From contig NZ_CP088156.1 of assembly GCF_021088345.1 (NCBI RefSeq), forward strand, positions 4,898,001 to 4,962,000: a stretch of 64,000 bases of DNA. The letters are read 5' to 3'. The notes beneath the pieces were generated by a model. The model had not been told where the DNA came from, made no database searches, and was given only the letters and a program-made list of their open reading frames with translations. The position numbers and the translations under genes are program-made. Positions 1-12,120 of the stretch are shown in pieces (positions within the stretch are counted from its first letter, which is position 1; each line of letters opens with the position of its first letter). Source of the DNA: Bradyrhizobium ontarionense. Its GTDB lineage: Bacteria > Pseudomonadota > Alphaproteobacteria > Rhizobiales > Xanthobacteraceae.

Positions 1-1104
1 AGCTACATGGATGCGAAGAGCTTCCGCGACATGCAGGTGCAGACCCGCGGCGAGTTCGGCGGGCTCGGCATCGAAGTCACGATGGAAGACGGCCTGATCA
101 AGGTGGTGTCGCCGATCGACGACACGCCGGCCTCGAAGGCAGGCATCCAGGCCAACGACATCATCACCAATCTCGACGACGAAGCCGTGCAGGGCCTGAC
201 CCTCAACCAGGCCGTCGAGAAGATGCGCGGCCCGGTCGGCACCAAGATCAAGCTGAAGGTGGTGCGCAAGGGCGCCGACAATCCGCTCGACGTCACGCTG
301 ACGCGCGACAACATCCGTGTCCGCTCGGTGCGCTCGCGCACGGAGAGCGACGACATCGCCTATATCCGCATCACCACCTTCAACGAGCAGACCACCGAGG
401 GCCTGAAGAAGAGCATCGCCGATCTGCAGACCCAGATCGGGGACAAGCTGAAGGGCTACGTCATCGACCTGCGCAACAATCCGGGAGGCCTGCTCGAAGA
501 GGCCGTCACGGTGTCCGACGCGTTCCTGGAGCGCGGCGAGATCGTTTCCACCCGCGGCCGCAATGCCGAGGAGACGCAGCGCCGTGCCGCGCATGCCGGG
601 GACCTCACAAAGGGCAAGCCGGTCATCGTGCTGGTCAACGGTGGCTCGGCGTCCGCCTCGGAGATCGTGGCGGGCGCGTTGCAGGACCACAAGCGCGCCA
701 CGCTGGTCGGCACCCGCTCGTTCGGCAAGGGCTCGGTGCAGACCATCATCCCGCTCGGCGCCGGCAATGGCGCCCTGCGCCTGACCACCGCGCGCTACTA
801 CACGCCGTCGGGTCGCTCGATTCAGGCCAAGGGCATCGTTCCGGACATCGAGGTGCTGCAGGACGTGCCGGAGGAGCTGAAGTCGCGCACCGACACCAAG
901 GGCGAGGCTTCGCTGCGCGGCCATCTGAAGAACGACGGCGACGAGAAGACCGGCTCGCAGTCCTACGTGCCGCCGGATGCCAAGGACGACAAGGCGCTCA
1001 AGCTGGCGGCCGACCTGCTGCACGGCATCAAGAACAGCGCCAACACCCCGGCGCCAACCGACAAGGCCGCGGCTGACAAGCCGGCCACCAAGGCCGCGAA
1101 CTAG
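1..1104 (+). CDS. ctpA: S41-family C-terminal processing peptidase, 5'-truncated by the window edge
   Basis: This is a periplasmic serine protease that cleaves the C-terminal ends of exported proteins. The frame is open to the first base, so the start lies outside the window; 367 residues are visible and roughly 80 N-terminal residues (signal peptide and first domain) are missing compared with the usual 440-450. A PDZ domain spans about visible residues 10-90, and the protease core follows. The Ser/Lys dyad is visible as the middle Ser of SASASE (visible residue 218) and the Lys of FGKGSVQ (residue 243), with the family's 25-residue spacing. The C-terminus ends in an Ala/Lys/Pro-rich tail. 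A strong terminator follows directly. The family is certain; the physiological substrates are unknown. Confidence 0.95.
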   Translation, partial: SYMDAKSFRDMQVQTRGEFGGLGIEVTMEDGLIKVVSPIDDTPASKAGIQANDIITNLDDEAVQGLTLNQAVEKMRGPVGTKIKLKVVRKGADNPLDVTLTRDNIRVRSVRSRTESDDIAYIRITTFNEQTTEGLKKSIADLQTQIGDKLKGYVIDLRNNPGGLLEEAVTVSDAFLERGEIVSTRGRNAEETQRRAAHAGDLTKGKPVIVLVNGGSASASEIVAGALQDHKRATLVGTRSFGKGSVQTIIPLGAGNGALRLTTARYYTPSGRSIQAKGIVPDIEVLQDVPEELKSRTDTKGEASLRGHLKNDGDEKTGSQSYVPPDAKDDKALKLAADLLHGIKNSANTPAPTDKAAADKPATKAAN

Positions 1105-1137
1105 CGCGGCAGGCGGCAGAACGGCGACATCAGGTTC

Positions 1138-1170
1138 AAGGGCGGCCCCAGGGCCGCCCTTTTTTCTTTT
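1138..1170 (+). terminator. Rho-independent terminator after ctpA
   Basis: A perfect 11-bp stem (1138-1148 with 1151-1161) with a minimal loop is followed by a T-rich run to about 1170. It sits 34 bp after the ctpA stop and isolates that gene from the next one on the same strand. Confidence 0.9.
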
Positions 1171-1299
1171 CGAGATCCGTTTCTTTTGCGGGATCCGCGC
1201 CGCGTCACCCGGATCCCGCGATCTACGGGCTTGCGGACACCGCCCCTGCGCCCGAATCCCGGCCGTGGTATCGTCGATCCGATTGATTCGGGAATTTCG

Positions 1300-2505
1300 A
1301 TGACAGAGACGGCCGACGAACTGAGCGCTCCGCTCGGACAGACGGAGAAGCGTCGCAGGCGCCGACTTCGGTTCCCTTTCACGGCCCTGCAGGCGCTGGC
1401 CGTGCTGCTCGGCCTGTTCCTGGTGGCATTCGCCGGCTTTGCGATGTTCAGCGACAATCCGCTGGGCGGCGAGCCGGTCGCCCGGGTCGCGATCAACGAC
1501 GGGACCAAGCCGGACGACAAGGCGGCGGCAAAACCCGACGCAAAAGCCGAGCACGGCCCCGCTCCGGCGGCCAAGCAGGAGGGCGGCGAGCGCAAGACCA
1601 TCACCATCATCGATGGCTCCAGCGGTGCACGCCAGGAGGTTGCGATCGGCGCGGGCGGAAGCGAGACGTCCGACCAGGGATCCGCCGCGCCAACCACCGC
1701 CATGACCGGCGTCGACCCACGGCTGCTGGAGAAATCGCGCTACGGCATGATCCCGGTGGCCGCAGACGGCCTGAAACCGTTCACGGCGTATGCAGCCGAT
1801 GCCGACCGCGCCAAGGCGGCACGGATGCCGGCGGTCGCGATCGTCATCGGCGGCCTCGGCGTCGGCGCCGCCAAGACGGTCGATGCGATCATGAAGCTGC
1901 CGCCGGCGGTGACGCTGGCCTTCACGCCCTATGGCTCGGATCCCACCAAGCTCGCTGAGCGGGCCCGCGCGCAGCGTCACGAAATCCTGCTGCAGGTGCC
2001 GATGGAGCCCTACGACTATCCCGACAACGATCCGGGGCCGCAGACGCTGCTCGCAACCCTGGGGCCCGACCAGAACGTCGACCGGCTGTTCTGGCACATG
2101 AGCCGGCTGCAGGGTTACGTCGGCATCGGCAACTTCATGGGCGCGCGGTTCGTCGCGACCGAGGCGGCGATGCAGCCGGTGGTGAACGAGGCCGCCAAAC
2201 GCGGGCTCGCATTGTTCGACGATGGCGCCGCACCGCGCAGCGTGGCGGCGTCGCTGGCGACGGGACGGGCGGTGCCGTTCGCCAAGGGCGACGTCGCCAT
2301 CGACGCGGTGCCGACCCCGGTCGAGATCGACAGCGCGCTGGCCAAGCTCGAGAGCCTGGCCAAGGAGCGCGGCGTCGCGGTCGGCACGGCATCGGCGCTG
2401 CCGGTCTCGATCGATCGCATCGGTACCTGGATCAAGGGGCTTGATCGCAAGGGCATTCTGCTCGTGCCATTGACAACCGCGATGCTGAAATCAAAATCGA
2501 ACTGA
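1300..2505 (+). CDS. Divergent polysaccharide deacetylase family protein (YibQ-like)
   Basis: A membrane-anchored periplasmic protein of 401 residues. The start at 1300 (MTETADEL) is preferred over a frame-open start at 1186 because the longer N-terminus is Arg/Pro-rich and overlaps the region just after the ctpA terminator. A basic cytoplasmic tail (RRRRR near residue 22) precedes one membrane helix (about residues 27-50). A charged, low-complexity Lys/Asp/Ala linker runs to about residue 150, and the divergent polysaccharide deacetylase domain (YibQ/DUF610 type, with AIVIGGLGVG near its start) fills the rest. This fold relates to NodB-type deacetylases, but these proteins often lack the full metal site, so catalytic activity is uncertain. 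Placement between ctpA and rppH is usual in Bradyrhizobium and suggests an envelope role. Confidence 0.85.
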   Translation: MTETADELSAPLGQTEKRRRRRLRFPFTALQALAVLLGLFLVAFAGFAMFSDNPLGGEPVARVAINDGTKPDDKAAAKPDAKAEHGPAPAAKQEGGERKTITIIDGSSGARQEVAIGAGGSETSDQGSAAPTTAMTGVDPRLLEKSRYGMIPVAADGLKPFTAYAADADRAKAARMPAVAIVIGGLGVGAAKTVDAIMKLPPAVTLAFTPYGSDPTKLAERARAQRHEILLQVPMEPYDYPDNDPGPQTLLATLGPDQNVDRLFWHMSRLQGYVGIGNFMGARFVATEAAMQPVVNEAAKRGLALFDDGAAPRSVAASLATGRAVPFAKGDVAIDAVPTPVEIDSALAKLESLAKERGVAVGTASALPVSIDRIGTWIKGLDRKGILLVPLTTAMLKSKSN

Positions 2506-2595
2506 ACGCGCGCCGCCGGCCTTGCCGGTTGACGCGACAGCGTGAGGCCTTGGCGCAGCGAGGCGCGAGGGCAACGCAGGAAGGGCCGAGACCGG

Positions 2596-3099
2596 ATGAC
2601 GCGCTACGAGGACCTGCCCTACCGCACCTGCGTCGGCATCACGCTGATCAACCCGGAGGGGCGGGTTTTCATCGGTCGCCGTGCCGGCGGGATCGAGCAT
2701 GTCGACGACACCCACGTCTGGCAGATGCCGCAAGGCGGCGTCGATCCCGGTGAGGATGCCTGGGAAGCCGCCAAGCGCGAGCTCTATGAAGAGACCAGCG
2801 TACGCTCCGTCGAGAAGCTCGCCGAGATCGGCGACTGGCTGACCTACGACATCCCGCGGACTGTCGCGGGCCGTGCCTGGAAGGGCCGCTATCGCGGCCA
2901 GCGCCAGAAATGGTTCGCGCTGCGTTTCACCGGCACTGACACCGAGATCGACGTCGAGCACCCCGGCGGCGGCCACAAGGCCGAGTTCATCAGCTGGCGC
3001 TGGGAGCCGATGAAGAACCTGCCGGGTCTGATCGTGCCGTTCAAGCGTCCGGTCTATGAGCGCGTCGTGAAAGAATTTGCCTCGCTCGCCGGCAGCTGA
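2596..3099 (+). CDS. rppH: RNA pyrophosphohydrolase (Nudix family)
   Basis: RppH removes pyrophosphate from triphosphorylated 5' RNA ends and so starts mRNA decay; older names are NudH, IalA or dinucleoside polyphosphate hydrolase. The start at 2596 ([14 protein letters not shown]) matches the family N-terminus and gives 167 residues; the longer alternative at 2542 only adds an Arg-rich stretch. The Nudix box is visible (G-x5-E-x7-RELYEE), but the usual Gly after EE-x is Ser (EETSV). The family motif WQMPQGG precedes it, and the RGQRQKWF motif lies mid-protein. The gene follows the deacetylase-like gene by 90 bp and is followed by a paralogue, so the two may share a transcript. Confidence 0.9.
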   Translation: MTRYEDLPYRTCVGITLINPEGRVFIGRRAGGIEHVDDTHVWQMPQGGVDPGEDAWEAAKRELYEETSVRSVEKLAEIGDWLTYDIPRTVAGRAWKGRYRGQRQKWFALRFTGTDTEIDVEHPGGGHKAEFISWRWEPMKNLPGLIVPFKRPVYERVVKEFASLAGS

Positions 3100-3252
3100 T
3101 CCGCCTTTCCGGCTCCGAGAGGACGCTTCGGCCAGTCCATCCCGTCGCGCATGGGATGCTGCGCATGGACTGCAGAGAATCCCTGCAGATCCGTCGCGAC
3201 AACGCCGTCACGATGCGTTGCAATGCGATTCGCAAAGTCAACGGATGCGAGC

Positions 3253-3750
3253 ATGACCGAAACCAGACCCTATCGGCCGAATGTCGGCATCGCTCTGCTC
3301 AATGCCGAAGGCCTCGTGTTTCTGGGGCGTCGTTTTCGCGACGACGGGCCGGAGATCATCCTGCCCGGCCTCGAATGGCAGATGCCACAGGGCGGCGTCG
3401 ATGCGGGCGAGGACCTGCAGGCGGCTGCGAGGCGCGAGCTATGGGAGGAGACCGGCATTCGGGATGCCGATATTCTCGGCGAGAGCGGTTGGCTCACCTA
3501 TGAATTCCCGCCGTTCGAAGATCCCAACCATCGGCTCGCGCACTTTCGCGGCCAGCGCCAGAAATGGTTCGCGATGCGCTTCAAGGGGCGCGAAGCCGAC
3601 ATCGATCCGGTGACGCCGCGCAACGGCCAGCCGGCCGAGTTCGACGCCTGGCGCTGGGAGCGGCTGGAGCGTGTGCCGGATCTCGTGGTGCCGTTTCGCC
3701 GCGAGGTCTATCGCGCCGTGGCGCAGGCTTTCGTGATGTTTGCAGCCTGA
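3253..3750 (+). CDS. Second RppH-type Nudix hydrolase (tandem paralogue)
   Basis: A 165-residue paralogue of the preceding gene; start at 3253 (MTETRPYRPNVGIAL). It carries WQMPQGG, a canonical Nudix box (G-x5-E-x7-REL-x-EETG) and [12 protein letters not shown]. Unlike its neighbour it retains the conserved Gly after EET, so this copy may be the closer match to classical RppH. Both copies end with a similar VPF-(K/R)R-x-VY region, which indicates duplication. It is 153 bp downstream of copy one and abuts the convergent cyclase gene exactly: its stop ends at 3750 and the cyclase stop begins at 3751. Which copy carries the mRNA-decapping role cannot be told from sequence. Confidence 0.88.
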   Translation: MTETRPYRPNVGIALLNAEGLVFLGRRFRDDGPEIILPGLEWQMPQGGVDAGEDLQAAARRELWEETGIRDADILGESGWLTYEFPPFEDPNHRLAHFRGQRQKWFAMRFKGREADIDPVTPRNGQPAEFDAWRWERLERVPDLVVPFRREVYRAVAQAFVMFAA

Positions 3751-5409
3751 TCAGTTCGGCTCGACCGTGAACGGGCCGATCGCGATGACGCGGCAGTCGG
3801 TGTCCTGGGTGGAGCAATCGGCCAGCGCCCCGCCGATCGCCGTTTCCTCGCGGTCGCCGTTCAGCCCGAAGCCCGGATGGCCGGCCGTCCCGACCGCGAC
3901 CGCATTCCAGCCCGAGGGAGAAGCGGCCAAGCGGCGCACGACCTCGTCGCGCGCCTCGGCGGCGATCGCGGGATGGCTGGCGGCGTGGAAGAAGCCAGTG
4001 GCCTTCATCACGGTCGGCACCGGCACCACGAACGCATCATCCAGCGCGACGATCATGCAAGCGGTTCCGGCCTGGGCACCGCAGGCCTCGAGATTGCGCC
4101 GAACCACGTCGTCGACGAGGTCACCACCGGAGCTGAAGAAGAACTGCCCGCCGGGGCCGAGCGCGACCGCCTTGGACCTCCGCCCGGAACCGTAATTCGC
4201 CTCGAGCTTGGCGCGGCCGGCATCATGCACCAGCGGCATTTCAGCCGCGCTGAAGGCGCGCTCGGTCGCGGGATCGTGCCGCACCCATGGCAGCGGCGGC
4301 AGCGGCGGCTTGCTGTGCGGATAGACGACGCTGTCATCGATGGCGTAGAGCTCACACTTCCGCGGGCCGTTCGAGGTCTCCGCCCGCTGCTGACACTGCT
4401 CCAGCGCGGCCGACTTGGCGGCCTCTTCGGTGGGCTGTCCGGTCACATAGGCACTGACGCCGTTGATCGTGGTCGCGAACGCCTTGTGCGCTTGAGCCGG
4501 CACGTAGTCCCGTGCCAGCGCGATCCGGGTCCGTTCGCTCACGAACGGCACCGCCTCGGGCGCGAATTTTTCGACAGCGATCGAAGATGATGACGGGGCC
4601 GGCGTCGGCTGCGCCAACTGCTGCGGCGTGCCGGGCTGCGCAGCCGTCGGCCCGGCCGGCGGTGATGTGGTCGGGGTCGGCGAGGCGGGCGCGGCCGACA
4701 GCCGGGCCAGCGCCTCCGATGCCGCCTTGGCGGCATCAGCATCGTGACGCTGGGAGCCAGCTCCACTCAGATTCAGAGAGAGAGCGACCGCTCCGCCGAT
4801 CAATGCGAACACGACGACGGCGGCTGTCTGCCTCCAGATCCTGGCGCGCGTGGCGCCCGACGGTGCGGCCTTCTCCGTGGCGTAGGTGCCGTCCTCGCGG
4901 CGCATCGCCACCCGATAGGCATGCACCGGCGTCGGGATGTTCTTGACCTCCCGCGGACCCATGTCGGCGAACTGCACCGACAGCTTGTTGGCAACCTGTT
5001 CGTGCACCGCGCGCGAGATACAGATGCCGCCGACATCCGCGAGCCCCTCGAGGCGCGCGGCGATGTTGACCCCGTCGCCGAGCAGGTCGCCGTCGCGCTC
5101 GACGACGTCGCCGATCGTAATGCCGATCCGGTAGCTCATCTGGCGGCTCGGCGGATAGGCCATATTGCGCGTGCGCAGGCTTTCCTGGATGTCGATCGCG
5201 CAACGTACCGCTTCAACCGCGCTCGGGAATTCCGCCATCACTGCATCGCCGGCGGTGTTGAAGATGCGGCCGCCGGCGCGCGCGATGAAATCGTCGACGA
5301 CTTCGCGGTAAGCCTCGAGACGCCGCAACGTCTCTTCTTCATCTTCCGCGACGAGGCGCGAATAGCCGGCGATGTCGGCCGCAAAAATCGCCGCGATCTT
5401 ACGCTTCAT
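3751..5409 (-). CDS. Class III adenylate/guanylate cyclase with C-terminal Cys-pair repeat module
   Basis: 552 residues from the start at 5409 (MKRKIAAIFAADIAGYSRL). The N-terminal cyclase homology domain (about 1-170) shows the metal-binding Asp in FAADIAG, the GDAVMAEF segment and GDGVNIAARLEGLA, typical of class III cyclases that make cAMP or cGMP. A basic stretch then leads to one membrane helix (about 210-235) and a Pro/Ala/Ser/Thr-rich linker. The C-terminal half, probably periplasmic, has three units in which Cys pairs about 9-16 residues apart precede an A(I/L)(D/G) strand (CQQR...CELYAIDD, CGAQ...CMIVALDD, CSTQ...CRVIAIG). These resemble DUF4189-type units. The topology places the cyclase in the cytoplasm and a putative redox or ligand sensor outside. 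The ligand is unknown. Confidence 0.85.
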   Translation of the reverse strand: MKRKIAAIFAADIAGYSRLVAEDEEETLRRLEAYREVVDDFIARAGGRIFNTAGDAVMAEFPSAVEAVRCAIDIQESLRTRNMAYPPSRQMSYRIGITIGDVVERDGDLLGDGVNIAARLEGLADVGGICISRAVHEQVANKLSVQFADMGPREVKNIPTPVHAYRVAMRREDGTYATEKAAPSGATRARIWRQTAAVVVFALIGGAVALSLNLSGAGSQRHDADAAKAASEALARLSAAPASPTPTTSPPAGPTAAQPGTPQQLAQPTPAPSSSSIAVEKFAPEAVPFVSERTRIALARDYVPAQAHKAFATTINGVSAYVTGQPTEEAAKSAALEQCQQRAETSNGPRKCELYAIDDSVVYPHSKPPLPPLPWVRHDPATERAFSAAEMPLVHDAGRAKLEANYGSGRRSKAVALGPGGQFFFSSGGDLVDDVVRRNLEACGAQAGTACMIVALDDAFVVPVPTVMKATGFFHAASHPAIAAEARDEVVRRLAASPSGWNAVAVGTAGHPGFGLNGDREETAIGGALADCSTQDTDCRVIAIGPFTVEPN

Positions 5410-5602
5410 GACGATCCGCCCTGCCACCCGATCACGCCCGCTCGAACGGCCGGGAGCATGCCGTTGGATCGGCATCGGCGCAACCGGCTTCACTGCAGTA
5501 GTCGCCCTGCCGCGCCAAGCGTTCGACCTCACATACGAAAATGGCCGGGCTGAGCCCGGCCATTCGTGAAACTGACGGCGGAACGGCGGCGACGCGCCGG
5601 TC

Positions 5603-6010
5603 TCAATGCAGCGCCGTGCTGTTGAGCTGCTGCTGGATCGTCTTGAAGTGATCGAGCCGCTCGATGGCGCGATCGAGCTCGTTGCCCTGCTTCTCGTTCA
5701 GCTTGGATTCCATGCCGGCGATCTCGGCCGCGAAAGCCGCCTGATCGACATCCTTCAGCGACGTCGCGACGTCGGCCAGAACCGTCAGGCCCTTCTCCGA
5801 GATCTCGGCAAGGCCTCCGAGCACGATGATCTTCTGCTGTGATCCGCCTGATGTCACGGTCAGGATGCCCGGCCGCAGCGTGGCAACGAACGGGGCATGT
5901 CCGGCGAGCACGCCGAAATCACCCTCCTGCCCCGGCACGTCGACCTGATCGACCTCGCCCGAGAAGGCGATCTTTTCCGGCGAGACGAGATCGAAATGGA
6001 AAGTTGCCAT
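5603..6010 (-). CDS. atpC: F1 ATP synthase epsilon subunit
   Basis: The 135-residue epsilon subunit couples the F1 central stalk to the c-ring and can restrain ATP hydrolysis. The N-terminal beta-sandwich is clear ([20 protein letters not shown] and [16 protein letters not shown]); the C-terminal helical pair follows (about 85-135, Glu/Lys/Gln-rich). It is the last gene of the F1 operon, separated from atpD by 91 bp that contain a long hairpin repeat, so its expression relative to atpD may be tuned there. Confidence 0.97.
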   Translation of the reverse strand: MATFHFDLVSPEKIAFSGEVDQVDVPGQEGDFGVLAGHAPFVATLRPGILTVTSGGSQQKIIVLGGLAEISEKGLTVLADVATSLKDVDQAAFAAEIAGMESKLNEKQGNELDRAIERLDHFKTIQQQLNSTALH

Positions 6011-6022
6011 GAGAAATACCTG

Positions 6023-6093
6023 CGAATAGCGAGTAGCGAATAGCGAGTGGGGGAAGAAGTAGCGGATAGACCCTATTCGCTACTCCCTATTCG
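6023..6093. repeat. Long inverted repeat between atpD and atpC
   Basis: Two 21-bp arms (6023-6043 and 6073-6093) are complementary except for one base and flank a 29-bp loop. Each arm itself contains tandem GCGAATAGCGAGTA-like units, so the element is a repeat of repeats. It lies entirely between the atpD stop (6102) and the atpC start (6010). It has no T-run on the transcribed strand, so it looks like an mRNA-stabilising or processing hairpin or a miniature repeat rather than a terminator. Confidence 0.85.
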
Positions 6094-6101
6094 CCATTCG
6101 C

Positions 6102-8520
<2,419 letters not shown>

Positions 8521-8586
8521 CGTTCGTCGAGCTCACCCCGGCGGCCAGCCACTTGGACTTGGCCGCTCAACCCTCAGATCGATCAC

Positions 8587-8660
8587 GCCCGGCCGTTGCC
8601 GGGCATGACCTGTCCTCTTGTTCCACATCGGCGATGTGGATGGCCGGGACATCCCCGGCC
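8587..8660. repeat. Three successive hairpins in the atpA-atpG gap
   Basis: Three perfect 7-bp inverted repeats follow each other: GCCCGGC/GCCGGGC (8587-8604), CCACATC/GATGTGG (8623-8639) and GGCCGGG/CCCGGCC (8642-8660). None has a T-run on the operon strand. Such GC-rich REP-like clusters can stabilise upstream mRNA or differentiate expression of atpA and atpG. Confidence 0.6.
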
Positions 8661-8673
8661 GTGACCCTGCCAA

Positions 8674-10763
<2,090 letters not shown>

Positions 10764-11418
10764 AGACGCGCTCTTTTTATAAGTGCCCAATCCACAAGAG
10801 GGGAACCGGCGCGCCGCTGCGGCGCAGACCAGTTAAGCCCTTGGAATTCAAGCAGGACTTTGATTTTCGATCGCCGCGGGAGCAGCTTGATCACGAAAAG
10901 CGGCGCTTTGCTAACATAGCGTAAGCGCAGCCGCAACAAGCGGTGGCCCGCTATTCGGCACCTTATTGCCGCGCCGCAGCCGGCCCGCCTCCGAGGGGAA
11001 AGCTGCCCCGGCGCGCCGGCCTCGAGAACTCACCGGACCAAGGTACCGCCCACGACGCGCCGGTTCCAACTGTTGCTGCATGGCCGCCATGCCCGATAGG
11101 CCTTGACTCCCGTTTCAGCCCCCCATCCGGCCTTCGCGAAGCCGAACAGGCATTACTTGTCGACTTCTTCGCAAGCTCAACGAGAACTCAACTCAACAGT
11201 ATTTGAAAGTATTTATTCATTAATGAAGCGTTAAAGCCAAAGATTACGGAATTTTCCGTGACTAGTGGAACCAGTCCCAAGATATTTCGGCCCAAACGGA
11301 ACAATTTCTACTGCCCCATTCACGCCTCATTGCCCAACCAAACGGCGCCCGCCTCAACACGTGACGGGGGTCCACTGACCGCAGAACGCGGCAATACTGT
11401 TTCGAGGGACTGATCTAG
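10764..11418. other. Intergenic region between atpH and rlpA-like gene
   Basis: 655 bp between divergent genes, with no convincing coding potential. The atpH-proximal part is GC-rich. About 11160-11300 is markedly AT-rich for this genome and holds a small hairpin (ACGGAA at 11246-11251, TTCCGT at 11254-11259). Promoters for both the F1 operon (minus) and the RlpA gene (plus) must lie here, but I cannot place them confidently. Confidence 0.5.
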
Positions 11419-11961
11419 ATGCTGAAAATAAAGAACCTCTCGGCTGGCAAGATCGCCGGCTCGCGTACCGCGCTCGCTGTTGCCGTCACGCTGATCGTCG
11501 GCGGCACCGCGACCGAAGCCTCGGCCCGATCCAGGCATCACCATCATCAACGCCACCATCATCACATGGCGCGACAGGCCTCCGAGCCCGCATCCGACTC
11601 GTTCTCGAACGGCTGGTCGTCGAATGGCTCGTCCTGGATGAATTCAAACGCCGCGATCACCCCTTCGTCGGGCACCGGCCGCAGCTTCTCGGGCATGGCC
11701 TCGTACTATGGCAACGAATCCGGCAGCCGCACCGCGTCCGGTCAGCGCATGAACGCCAGCGCGATGACTTGCGCCCACCGCTCGCTGCCGTTCGGCACCA
11801 AGCTGCGCGTCACCCATGGCGGCCAGAGCGTCATCGTCACCGTCAACGACCGCGGTCCGTTCATCCGTGGCCGGGTGCTCGACCTCTCGACCGGTGCCGC
11901 CCGCGCCATCGGCCTGACCCGCGCCGGCGTCGGCCGCGTCACCGCCGAGGTTGTTTCTTAA
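11419..11961 (+). CDS. RlpA-like septal ring lytic transglycosylase / DPBB protein
   Basis: 180 residues. An N-terminal signal region (about 14-36, ending near ATEASA) directs export. It is followed by a striking His cluster (RHHHHQRHHHHM) and a Ser/Asn-rich linker. The C-terminal double-psi beta-barrel (about 95-180) has the RlpA landmarks GMASYYG, TASGQRMN, LPFGTKLRVT, VNDRGPF and RVLDLS. The catalytic-type Asp of the DRGPF region is present. RlpA enzymes cleave naked glycan strands at the septum. No SPOR domain is present, which is common in short rhizobial RlpA-like proteins, so septal targeting is not assured. The His cluster suggests metal binding, which is inference. Confidence 0.85.
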   Translation: MLKIKNLSAGKIAGSRTALAVAVTLIVGGTATEASARSRHHHHQRHHHHMARQASEPASDSFSNGWSSNGSSWMNSNAAITPSSGTGRSFSGMASYYGNESGSRTASGQRMNASAMTCAHRSLPFGTKLRVTHGGQSVIVTVNDRGPFIRGRVLDLSTGAARAIGLTRAGVGRVTAEVVS

Positions 11962-11979
11962 GCGCGACGACGCTCCGCG

Positions 11980-12101
11980 CGTCATTGCGAGCCAACGGGT
12001 CCGCGCGAATGTGCGGCCCGATGACAGGCTCCGCGAAGCAATCCAGAAGCTGCCGCAGGGGCAGTCTGGATTGCTTCGTCGCTTCGCTCCTCGCAATGAC
12101 G
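11980..12101. repeat. Palindromic intergenic repeat, family A copy 1
   Basis: The ends are exact inverted repeats (CGTCATTGCGA at 11980-11990 and TCGCAATGACG at 12091-12101). An inner inverted pair, GCAATCCAG and CTGGATTGC, flanks the centre. The element fills the space between convergent rlpA-like and priA genes. Two related copies occur near 43.7 kb and 50.2 kb. Confidence 0.85.
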
Positions 12102-12120
12102 GGGAGAGAGCGTGCCGGCG

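Noticed and set aside
10943..11206. An 87-codon frame in the atpH-rlpA gap
   Set aside because: Composition is Pro/Arg-rich without a domain or a convincing ribosome-binding site; it crosses the change from GC-rich to AT-rich sequence.
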